A DNA stretch of 6,256 nt from Lachnospiraceae bacterium (GTDB lineage Bacteria > Bacillota_A > Clostridia > Lachnospirales > Lachnospiraceae): positions 1 to 6,256 of the forward strand of contig JAISHZ010000133.1 of the NCBI GenBank assembly GCA_031262285.1. Reading direction: 5' to 3'. Both the position numbers and the translations under genes were made by a program. The notes beneath the pieces are model-generated. The model worked only from the letters and a program-made list of their open reading frames with translations. It was not told where the DNA came from and searched no databases. Positions 1 through 6,040 of this stretch are shown piece after piece (the first letter of the stretch is position 1; every line of letters begins with the position of its first letter).

Positions 1-2213
1 GTACCGTGGAAGTTACGCATGGTCAACATACCGGAAACCGGTTGATAATAGTTCAAACCTCTCATCTGCAACTCCGGCAGCATATCAACGACATCTTGCA
101 TCGTATTGGGAATCTCAAGTCCCAATTTATCCATGATATCCGAGCGATAATAAAGCACCCAGAAATTCATCGTCTCCGGCATCGCATAGATGCCATCATT
201 GATCGTAGAGGTTAAGAAGAAGCCATCTTCATACGGCGCAGCGACTTCTTGAAAATCTTCAAATTGCAGCATATCAGCCAACGCGCCGCGAATCGCCAAT
301 TCGTAAGGAATCGTGTAGTTGATCCCTGTCGCGACATCCGGCGAATCACCCGACGCATTTGACAGCACCAACTTTCGTTGATCCGGCATAATACTGATGT
401 CCACTTCGATCCCTGTCGCCGGGGTGAAGCTTTCATCAATCATCCGTTGCATGACTTGCACATATTGATTGGATCTTGCCACCCACACTTGTAAGTGATC
501 GGGATCCGTATTGTTGATGGAATAGGATTGATCCGTAAAGGAAGTAAAGAAACGATGTAACGTCATCCCTATGGATTTGAAAAAGCCAGGCTTCTTCGGA
601 AGCTTTGCTTCCTCTTGAAAGATGTAGATTCGATCAATGGAAAGCGCGTTGGACAAAAGTTGATCCACCGTATTTGCCAGATGATGATTCGCGGAGTTCG
701 CGCTGCTGGAGAGTTCGCCGACTCGATAAGGGATCTCATCCGGTTCTTCTGCCAAAGACCGAATCTGCTCCGCTGCGACGATCATCGAAGAAAGAACCGC
801 CACGGTTTTCTTCTTGTCGGAAGAAAAAGCACGTACGCTCTCCTGCAATTCGTACAACTTGTCTGCGTATCCATTTAAACGGTCTCCGACATCCGGGATG
901 TATCTGGTCAACCGTAGATCGCGATATTTATCCGCATTGGTACCCGCCACTTTGGTAATCTCCAAAGCCAGATCATTTACACCGGATGTCACCTCGTCCA
1001 ACCCTTCGAGGACATGGCGGATTTCTTGATTGGAAATCGTAAACGTAATCTGATTTTCGCCTGCCTCCAACCAAACACTCAGCGGCTTCTCTTCGTCGTC
1101 TGTAAAAGTGGTCGTACGATAACTGCTCCCATACGCAAGCGGATAGGATTGAAACTGCGTATTGGGGATTTCACCATTTACCGCTACATCCAAAAAGACC
1201 GGAAAACCCGATTTGTCAGATTGTTCATAATTCATTCCAATTTGGTAATATCCCGCTTGACCAACCGTAAATTCGTATGTAATGCTCTGTCCCGCTTCGG
1301 CGAAAGAATCCGCGTCAATGGTATTTAAGACGCTCTCTTGCACTTCATAAGGCGTAATCGCTGTGTCATATGCGGAGATTGCGTGAATCGAGGAATCGTT
1401 GCGATAGGTAAAGTCTTCCGCTTGAATCGTAATCAGCGCATCGCCCGCGGCCTCTTCGCTCCCCGCGTACTCCTGCACATCAGTCGGAGCCTCGAGTGTG
1501 ATCCCGCCAAACAAGAAATTCCCTTCCTTTACGGTGAAGGAAAGTTCATGTGTCCCTTGTGTCAATTCCACATCCAAAGGAACCGAATAGCGGTAGCTGT
1601 TGTCCATCAGATACTTTTGATTCCATTCTTTCACCTTATTGGGTGTCGTCACGATTTCATCCCCGTATCGATCATACAATTTCTCAACAGGCGATATCCA
1701 CGAGGACTCAAACGTCAGATTGCGACACTCATAAAAGGGGTAGTCTCCGTCAAGGGTCATCGACATCCCCACAGGAAGAACGGACTCATCATAAGAGTAG
1801 TAGTCAAACAGAAGAAAATATCTCCCTGTCTGCGGAACTTCCACCTGCAATGTCAGCGTGTCGGAAAGCTCTAATTTGACGACTTCTTCCGCGCTTTGGT
1901 AGTCCATGCTCTCAGCGGTTACTTCACCGGAGCCAATTTCTTGGATGTTCGCAGCTGCCGCAAAGTATATAGCATCCCCTTGATAAAGCGGCGCTGTATA
2001 CTGTGCGCTGACTTTGGTGTAATTGCGTGAGATACTCTCACTGACATACTCTTCCCCTGACGAGGCTTCCGTGGAAGGCGTGGTGCTTTCCACCGTTGAA
2101 CCCTCTTCTTGCGCTGTCACCTTAGGGGATGGAATTGCCCCGATTACGGAAACCATCGTCAGCACCGCACAGAGCCCGAACGCTGTTTTCCTTTTCCATT
2201 TTTTGAAATCCAT
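1..2213 (-). CDS. Secreted ABC-transporter sugar-binding protein with long N-terminal extension (partial, C-terminus missing)
   Basis: Reading leftward from the ATG at 2213, the frame stays open for 737 codons to the window edge, so the C-terminus is missing. Residues 1-34 form a signal peptide: a Lys/Arg-rich start (DFKKWKRK), a hydrophobic stretch, and a probable signal peptidase I site after VTA. Residues 35-60 are a Ser/Thr/Glu linker. About 62-250 and 259-424 look like two beta-sandwich, carbohydrate-binding-like domains (the second opens ITIQAEDF). About 428-560 is polar and helical. From about 572 (DPDHLQVWVARS) the sequence resembles family-1 extracellular solute-binding proteins, with MIDESFTPATGIEV, SGDSPDVATG and AMPETMNFWVLYYRSDIMDKLG. 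Such proteins deliver sugars to ABC importers. The divergent arabinofuranosidase suggests arabino-oligosaccharides, which is inference. No lipobox cysteine is visible (C15 is preceded by FGL), which is unusual for a Gram-positive binding protein. The family call is firm; the ligand is not. Confidence 0.88.
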   Translation of the reverse strand, partial: MDFKKWKRKTAFGLCAVLTMVSVIGAIPSPKVTAQEEGSTVESTTPSTEASSGEEYVSESISRNYTKVSAQYTAPLYQGDAIYFAAAANIQEIGSGEVTAESMDYQSAEEVVKLELSDTLTLQVEVPQTGRYFLLFDYYSYDESVLPVGMSMTLDGDYPFYECRNLTFESSWISPVEKLYDRYGDEIVTTPNKVKEWNQKYLMDNSYRYSVPLDVELTQGTHELSFTVKEGNFLFGGITLEAPTDVQEYAGSEEAAGDALITIQAEDFTYRNDSSIHAISAYDTAITPYEVQESVLNTIDADSFAEAGQSITYEFTVGQAGYYQIGMNYEQSDKSGFPVFLDVAVNGEIPNTQFQSYPLAYGSSYRTTTFTDDEEKPLSVWLEAGENQITFTISNQEIRHVLEGLDEVTSGVNDLALEITKVAGTNADKYRDLRLTRYIPDVGDRLNGYADKLYELQESVRAFSSDKKKTVAVLSSMIVAAEQIRSLAEEPDEIPYRVGELSSSANSANHHLANTVDQLLSNALSIDRIYIFQEEAKLPKKPGFFKSIGMTLHRFFTSFTDQSYSINNTDPDHLQVWVARSNQYVQVMQRMIDESFTPATGIEVDISIMPDQRKLVLSNASGDSPDVATGINYTIPYELAIRGALADMLQFEDFQEVAAPYEDGFFLTSTINDGIYAMPETMNFWVLYYRSDIMDKLGLEIPNTMQDVVDMLPELQMRGLNYYQPVSGMLTMRNFHG

Positions 2214-2216
2214 TTT

Positions 2217-2221
2217 CCTCC
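2217..2221 (-). promoter_or_regulatory. Ribosome binding site of the solute-binding protein gene
   Basis: On the minus strand GGAGG lies three bases before the ATG at 2213. It is the only good Shine-Dalgarno match near the N-terminus. The following codons give a basic, then hydrophobic signal peptide, so this start is preferred over the next in-frame Met at codon 20, which would remove the charged n-region. Confidence 0.8.
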
Positions 2222-2408
2222 GATCTACGCAAATGCGTGTTGTCATGTAGGTTACCGTGCTTTGGTTTTAGTTTTCGTTAAAAGTCTACAGATTCCTTAT
2301 GCTTTTCGCCTTTACAAAGAGGTATCGAATGCAATTTCCCCTGATTTTACGGTCTCAGCAAATATCATTTTACTGCTTAGTTAAATGTTTTAGTCATTCC
2401 TAATACTT

Positions 2409-2436
2409 ATTTTAATCGTTTTTTGTGAAATGTCAA
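2409..2436 (-). promoter_or_regulatory. Sigma-A-type promoter for the solute-binding protein gene
   Basis: On the minus strand a perfect TTGACA (2436-2431) is followed after 16 bases by TAAAAT (2414-2409), a five-of-six match to the -10 consensus. Transcription would start near 2402, giving a leader of about 190 nt before the ATG at 2213. The match is good, but the promoter is untested. Confidence 0.6.
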
Positions 2437-2438
2437 CA

Positions 2439-2467
2439 CTGTATTTTCGCAAATTTTGTGTTACTAT
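2439..2467 (+). promoter_or_regulatory. Probable extended -10 promoter for the GH51 gene
   Basis: TG-T-TACTAT at 2459-2467 resembles an extended -10 element. At 17-bp spacing the -35 position (2439-2444, CTGTAT) is a poor match, so the TG extension or an activator would have to compensate. The start would fall near 2474, about 56 nt before the ATG at 2530. The -35 position lies two bases from the -35 box of the leftward promoter. A short inverted repeat, AACAC (2435-2439) with GTGTT (2458-2462), brackets the rightward core and could be an operator, although it is weak. Confidence 0.42.
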
Positions 2468-2474
2468 AGAAACG

Positions 2475-2505
2475 TGTATATGAAATATTTGTGGATCCAT
2501 ATACA
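2475..2505 (+). repeat. Perfect 8-bp inverted repeat at the 5' end of the GH51 leader
   Basis: TGTATATG (2475-2482) and CATATACA (2498-2505) are exact reverse complements separated by 15 bases. If transcription starts near 2474, this forms a hairpin at the extreme 5' end of the mRNA. It might stabilise the transcript or, as DNA, serve as an operator just downstream of the promoter. A palindrome TGGATCCA (2492-2499) overlaps the right arm. Confidence 0.5.
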
Positions 2506-2518
2506 ACAATCATCCAAG

Positions 2519-2524
2519 AGGAGG
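2519..2524 (+). promoter_or_regulatory. Ribosome binding site fixing the GH51 start
   Basis: AGGAGG ends five bases before the ATG at 2530. A longer in-frame reading from a GTG at 2491 has no ribosome binding site, would place acidic residues in front of the signal peptide, and would translate through this Shine-Dalgarno sequence. The ATG at 2530 is therefore chosen. Confidence 0.9.
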
Positions 2525-2529
2525 AAGAA

Positions 2530-5271
2530 ATGAGGAAAAGATGTTACAGATTGGGCGCAATTGCTTTGGCAATGATGGTCTTTTGCAGTTGCGCGCAAGA
2601 GCCTACTGACACCGTTCCGGTAGTGGACATGTCACAGGAAACAGACACACAGACCCAAGCAGAAACCACCCCTTCGGTCTCCACTCCGCAAACAGAAGAA
2701 GACACACAAGGAAACGTGGAAGTGGCAACCGGTACCTATGTGGTTCAAACAGATGTCAGCGCTCTCGATGAGAGTAGTACCATCAGTGAAAATTTGTACG
2801 GTATCTTTGTCGAAGATATCAATTACGCTCTGGACGGCGGAATGTATCCGGAACTGATCAAGAACCGCTCCTTTGAATATGGAAGCGTCGCCGCGCAAAC
2901 CAATCAGCACGGTTGGGTGCTGACGCAACCCGACAACGATTCCTTTACCTTTACGATCGGAGACGGAACGACGGATGGATCTGCACTCCATACGCAAAAC
3001 CCCCATTACGCGATTTTGCACAATGCCGGTACAGACTATTCGGGGATCTTTAACAAAGGGTTCTTGGACGGATTGTTTTTGGTAGAAGGCGAAGAGTATA
3101 CCTTTTCGGCATATGTCAAATCGCCCGACGCATCGGTTGATCATATCAAACTTACCGTAGAGGATGGTTCCGGCTATCTCTTTTATGAAGGAACGATTGA
3201 CGGAGTCAGTGGAGAGTGGGGAAAAGTTGAATTAACGTTTTCGCCGACTTTGACTTCTCGCGCTTTTCCGGAAACAAGAGTGTTACTGGAGATTCCAAAC
3301 GGAGAGCTTCATGTCGATATGATTTCGTTGATGCCTGTGGATACCTATGAAGGGATTCCTGTCAGAAAAGACATCGGCGAATACCTTGAAGCACTCAACC
3401 CTTCCTTCCTACGCTTTCCCGGCGGCTGTGTAATAGAAGGCAGAGATCTGGAGTCTATGTACAGTTGGAAAGATTCCATCGGGAACGGTCTATCTTTGAC
3501 CATCGGAGACACCACCTCGGTCGGCGATATCGCGATACGACCGCAAGGCAAATCCATCTGGAATGGTAACGCGACCCATCCTTATTACACCACATACGGA
3601 TTGGGCTTTTACGAGTTTTTCCTTTTGTGTGAGAAGCTCGACTGTCTGCCGGTTCCGGTGCTAAACGCAGGAACGACTTGTCCGATTCAAAGTCCGCAAT
3701 ACATCGTATTTGAAACAGACAGTCCCGAATTTCAACAATGTGTACAAGACGCCTTGGATTTGGTGGAATTTTGCAAAGGAGGTGCCGACACGACTTGGGG
3801 CGCGGTCAGAATCGCCATGGGTCACGAAGAACCCTTTGATTTGCAATATATCGGCATCGGCAATGAGCAATCCTCTGCCGAATATTTCGAGCATTACGGA
3901 TTGTTCGTAGACGCGTTTGAAGAAGCGCTGCGAGAGCGTCCCGAACTCTTCTCCGGCGTCCAACTCGTCATCGCCAACACCGCAGGTTCCGGTGGATACG
4001 CAGGTTGGGATTATTTAAGAGCCAATCCGGATCAAGTCACAGGAATGGTCGATGAACACTATTATGAATTAGCCGAATGGTTCCACACCAGCACCGCACG
4101 GTATGACAGCTATGACAGAGACGCACAAGCGAAAGTCTTTTTGGGAGAATTCGCCGCAAAGACCAATACGTTAGAATCTGCTTTGTCAGAAGCGGCTTAC
4201 ATGACCGGCTTAGAAGATAATGCGGATGTCGTAGAAATGGCTTGTTATGCGCCACTGTTTGGCAATGAAACTTCTATTCAATGGACTCCCGATCTGATCT
4301 GGTACTCGCAAGATTCCGTCTTTGGGTCGGTCAGCTATTATGTACAGCAGATGTATGCCAACAATGTCGGAACCAACATCCTACCTTCCACCATCAATGT
4401 CGGTGAAATGCCAATGGAAAGTGCCTTGACCGGTAAGGTAGGCTTAGGTACCTGGCAGACATCCTCTGCGTATGACAACCTCAAGATTGTCTCCAATGAA
4501 GATGGTTCAGTCCTCTATGAATCAACCTTTGACGATGCTGATGCACTCACCAATGGTGATTGGGAGTTCCATACCGGCGATTGGGAAATCATCGACGGTC
4601 GTCTGGTGCAAAAGAAGACCGGTCTGCCGAGCAATCAGTCCACCGGGGACAGTATTTACCTTGGGGAATCCACTTGGGGGAATTATACCTTAACCGTAGA
4701 CGCTCAGATTTTATCCGGTTCGGAAGGCTTCTTAATCCCGATCGCCGTGAAAGACTCCAAAAACAGTATTTTCTGGAATATTGGCGGTTGGAACAATACT
4801 GTTTCTTGTCTGCAAACCGTAACGGATAATGTGAAAAGCGGACAAATCGCCGGTACCGTCAGAAATGCGTCTTTTTCTGCTGATCAGGTGTATCAGCTCA
4901 AAGTCGTCGTCAATGACGATCAAGTGACGTGTTATATTGACGATGTCGAATATGTCAATTACACTTCCAGAACGCCTTCTCCTCTTTACGAGACAGCCTC
5001 TGTGGACGCAAATGGAGACTTAATCCTCAAAATCGTCAATGTCGGGGTGAATCCTTATCAGCTGGCTATTACATTAGCTGACTGTGATATGAGCCTCTAC
5101 GAAGAAACTGCTCATGTTACATTGCTGACCGGCGAAAACCCCAATGACACCAATAGTTACGCTAATCCCGAAATGATGGTGCCTACGGAGTTTGATCTAT
5201 CCTTGGAAGAAGCATTGAATTATGATTGCCCGAAGTATTCATTGAGTGTGATTCGGTTTCATGCGAAATAG
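2530..5271 (+). CDS. Lipoprotein GH51 alpha-L-arabinofuranosidase with inserted CBM-like and LamG-like domains
   Basis: The 913-residue protein opens with a lipoprotein signal (RKRCYR, hydrophobic core, FCSC with C21 the likely lipidated residue) and a Thr/Gln/Glu-rich linker to about residue 70. GH51 hallmarks follow: LYGIFVEDINYALDGG (89-104, with E95 of the substrate pocket), LRFPGGCVIEG (294-304), IGIGNEQ with probable acid/base E446, VDEHYYE (507-513), and VFLGEFAA with probable nucleophile E540. Residues 125-275 resemble a CBM4/9-like beta-sandwich inserted after the first strand. Residues 635-812 (GLGTWQTSS to CYIDDVEYVNYT) resemble a LamG-like jelly roll inserted in the C-terminal domain, which resumes from about 813 to 913. 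Family members hydrolyse terminal alpha-L-arabinofuranosyl groups in arabinan and arabinoxylan. Many bacterial GH51 enzymes are cytoplasmic and about 500 residues; this long form resembles plant-type members and appears tethered outside the membrane. All catalytic motifs are present. Substrate is inferred from family. Confidence 0.92.
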   Translation: MRKRCYRLGAIALAMMVFCSCAQEPTDTVPVVDMSQETDTQTQAETTPSVSTPQTEEDTQGNVEVATGTYVVQTDVSALDESSTISENLYGIFVEDINYALDGGMYPELIKNRSFEYGSVAAQTNQHGWVLTQPDNDSFTFTIGDGTTDGSALHTQNPHYAILHNAGTDYSGIFNKGFLDGLFLVEGEEYTFSAYVKSPDASVDHIKLTVEDGSGYLFYEGTIDGVSGEWGKVELTFSPTLTSRAFPETRVLLEIPNGELHVDMISLMPVDTYEGIPVRKDIGEYLEALNPSFLRFPGGCVIEGRDLESMYSWKDSIGNGLSLTIGDTTSVGDIAIRPQGKSIWNGNATHPYYTTYGLGFYEFFLLCEKLDCLPVPVLNAGTTCPIQSPQYIVFETDSPEFQQCVQDALDLVEFCKGGADTTWGAVRIAMGHEEPFDLQYIGIGNEQSSAEYFEHYGLFVDAFEEALRERPELFSGVQLVIANTAGSGGYAGWDYLRANPDQVTGMVDEHYYELAEWFHTSTARYDSYDRDAQAKVFLGEFAAKTNTLESALSEAAYMTGLEDNADVVEMACYAPLFGNETSIQWTPDLIWYSQDSVFGSVSYYVQQMYANNVGTNILPSTINVGEMPMESALTGKVGLGTWQTSSAYDNLKIVSNEDGSVLYESTFDDADALTNGDWEFHTGDWEIIDGRLVQKKTGLPSNQSTGDSIYLGESTWGNYTLTVDAQILSGSEGFLIPIAVKDSKNSIFWNIGGWNNTVSCLQTVTDNVKSGQIAGTVRNASFSADQVYQLKVVVNDDQVTCYIDDVEYVNYTSRTPSPLYETASVDANGDLILKIVNVGVNPYQLAITLADCDMSLYEETAHVTLLTGENPNDTNSYANPEMMVPTEFDLSLEEALNYDCPKYSLSVIRFHAK

Positions 5272-5296
5272 AACTTCGCGCGAAATAGAACTTCGC
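5263..5296 (+). repeat. Tandem 17-bp repeat overlapping the GH51 stop codon
   Basis: Two exact, abutting copies of a 17-bp unit (GCGAAATAGAACTTCGC) occupy 5263-5279 and 5280-5296. The TAG stop (5269-5271) lies inside the first copy, so the repeat supplies the last codons and the terminator codon. A degenerate continuation (GTGAAATGAG) follows, then an inverted copy at 5324-5338. Each unit begins with GCGAA and ends with TTCGC, so it is itself partly self-complementary. Confidence 0.9.
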
Positions 5297-5338
5297 GTGA
5301 AATGAGTTTTCATGTGGAATTTCATTTCGCGCGAAGTT
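5289..5338 (+). terminator. Hairpin after the GH51 gene, possible terminator
   Basis: Left arm 5289-5305 (AACTTCGCGTGAAATGA) pairs with right arm 5322-5338 (TCATTTCGCGCGAAGTT) over 17 bp with a single G-U wobble and a 16-nt loop. The right arm can alternatively pair perfectly over 15 bp with 5272-5286, one repeat unit upstream. The stem begins 18 nt after the stop codon, which fits a terminator or a 3' mRNA-stabilising structure. No run of T follows the stem (ACTCTTTCGG), so intrinsic termination is uncertain. Confidence 0.5.
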
Positions 5339-5375
5339 ACTCTTTCGGTACTTAAATGATGGTTGCTACGAGTAC

Positions 5376-5639
5376 GAAGGACACTTTCGCGGATACCGCC
5401 CGACAGATCTTTCTTTCTCTCGCGCTACGAGAAAATTGGGAAATCACGAATTTCTCCACAAGATTTCAAAAACGTCCGGGTCGGGGTCAATGCGCCATCC
5501 ATGGCGCGTGACCCCTAAGCGCGCCGTCCATGGCGCGCTTTCCCTACATTTTCGTTTGGAGAAATTCGGATTTCCCTAATTTTCTCGCAGAGCTCGTTCA
5601 AGAAAGACTGCTCGGTCTGTATCCGCGAAAGTGTCCTTC
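5376..5639. repeat. 264-bp symmetric element with 83-nt inverted arms (MITE-like or structured RNA)
   Basis: Arms 5376-5458 and 5557-5639 are equal-length imperfect reverse complements. The outer 21 bases (5376-5396 and 5619-5639, starting GAAGGACACTTTCGCGG) match exactly. The inner 31 bases (5428-5458 and 5557-5587, containing CGAGAAAATT and CGAATTTCTCCA) match except for two one-base bulges. The middle of each arm is diverged. The 98-bp centre holds two GC-rich hairpins. No open frame fits inside. No clean target-site duplication is visible: the left flank is AGTAC and the right flank TATGC. The form suits a non-autonomous mobile element with terminal inverted repeats, or a large transcribed hairpin. 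No known family could be assigned from sequence alone. Confidence 0.8.
5483..5540. repeat. Twin GC-rich hairpins in the centre of the symmetric element
   Basis: Hairpin A (5483-5515) has an outer stem GGGGTCA/TGACCCC and an inner stem GCGCCA/TGGCGC around loop TCCA. Hairpin B (5517-5540) has a perfect 9-bp stem AAGCGCGCC/GGCGCGCTT around loop GTCCAT. The cores at 5492-5508 and 5521-5537 match at 16 of 17 positions, offset by 29 bases, so one is probably a duplicate of the other. With the long outer arms they would form a multi-branched fold or DNA cruciform. Confidence 0.85.
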
Positions 5640-5775
5640 TATGCTGTGGTAAAATCAACGAAAAGCACTATAAAGCTTTTTATCTGCCTTCTTTCCAAAT
5701 GCTTAGCCTTAAAGCGAATGCGTGAATAGTAAGAGTTCATCGAATGAATTTTCTTCGAAATACAATGTTACAATG

Positions 5776-5860
5776 CATTAGGAAAGTATCAGATTCAGAG
5801 TAGAACAAAAGCAGCTCTGAGAAAACCTAGAACTGCTCTGAATGTGATTCTTTCCTATTG
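5776..5860. repeat. Inverted repeat with 25-nt arms
   Basis: Arms 5776-5800 and 5836-5860 are reverse complements at 22 of 25 positions (for example AGGAAAG with CTTTCCT, and ATTCAGAG with CTCTGAAT). The 35-nt interior adds a short AGCAG/CTGCT stem, and CAGAG at the foot of the left arm could pair instead with the internal CTCTG. It may be a transcribed stem-loop or a decayed repeat. No T tract follows that would support a terminator call. Confidence 0.75.
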
Positions 5861-5876
5861 TACCAACTCGCGGACT

Positions 5877-5941
5877 ATTTTCTGATAATTCGATTTAGAA
5901 TTAGTTTTAAAAAGAAACATTTCTTCGAATTATCTGAAAAT
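5877..5941. repeat. Inverted repeat with 17-nt arms
   Basis: Left arm 5877-5893 (ATTTTCTGATAATTCGA) and right arm 5925-5941 (TCGAATTATCTGAAAAT) pair at 16 of 17 positions around a 31-nt AT-rich loop. The element ATTAGTTTTAA in the loop (5900-5910) recurs at 5946-5956 in the next inverted repeat, which suggests these units share ancestry. Confidence 0.75.
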
Positions 5942-5982
5942 ACGCATTAGTTTTAAGCCGAAAAAAGTGTATCATAATGCGT
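5942..5982. repeat. Inverted repeat with perfect 8-nt arms
   Basis: ACGCATTA (5942-5949) and TAATGCGT (5975-5982) are exact reverse complements separated by 25 bases. It abuts the preceding inverted repeat directly and ends just before the promoter-like TTGACT at 5988. It could be an operator, a hairpin, or part of a larger repeat array. Confidence 0.55.
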
Positions 5983-5987
5983 GAGAC

Positions 5988-6021
5988 TTGACTAGCCATC
6001 GCGATAGCGATTTGGTACAAT
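5988..6021 (+). promoter_or_regulatory. Possible rightward promoter with internal palindrome
   Basis: TGG-TACAAT at 6013-6021 is a good extended -10 element (five of six in the hexamer). TTGACT (5988-5993) resembles a -35 box, but the 22-bp spacing is too long for a normal sigma-A promoter, so the extended -10 would have to act largely alone. Between them lies a hairpin-forming palindrome, ATCGC-GATA-GCGAT (5998-6011), in a typical position for a repressor or a spacer-distorting activator. Transcription would begin near 6028 and run into the folded region that follows. Confidence 0.4.
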
Positions 6022-6040
6022 TTACGGGCAATGTCATTTA

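Larger units (their letters stand above)
2214..2529. other. Divergent intergenic control region
   Basis: This 316-bp AT-rich spacer separates two divergent genes. No convincing gene is seen; short open frames crossing it in other frames lack a good ribosome binding site. It holds a good leftward promoter, a weaker rightward extended -10 promoter, a stem-loop at the predicted 5' end of the rightward mRNA, and both ribosome binding sites. The predicted leftward transcript has an untranslated leader of about 190 nt (2402 to 2214). The only structure seen in that leader is a small ACGC/GCGT hairpin (2227-2238) just upstream of the ribosome binding site. No known riboswitch motif was recognised. 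Confidence 0.75.

Noticed and set aside
1338..1874. 178-codon open frame on the plus strand
   Set aside because: It lies antisense to the continuous solute-binding protein frame, has no ribosome binding site that I can see, and its protein (rich in Arg, His and Cys) resembles no family. It is a shadow of the minus-strand gene.
2426..2440. Catabolite-response-element-like sequence TGAAATGTCAACA
   Set aside because: It lacks the central CG and the correct length of the cre consensus, and overlaps the better-supported TTGACA box on the other strand.
2491..2529. Upstream GTG start adding 13 residues to the GH51 protein
   Set aside because: No ribosome binding site precedes it, and it would translate through the strong AGGAGG and put acidic residues ahead of the lipoprotein signal.
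2632..3144. 170-codon open frame on the minus strand inside the GH51 gene
   Set aside because: It is antisense to well-conserved GH51 sequence, with unusual Cys/Arg/Val-rich composition and no recognisable domain.
5263..5296. CRISPR-like repeat
   Set aside because: There are only two abutting 17-bp copies with no spacers, so this is a short tandem repeat and not an array.
5661..5680. AAAAGC/GCTTTT hairpin as an intrinsic terminator
   Set aside because: The stem is only 6 bp and AT-rich, with a single G-C pair and one C-G pair and only one further T after it. No gene ends nearby on that strand.
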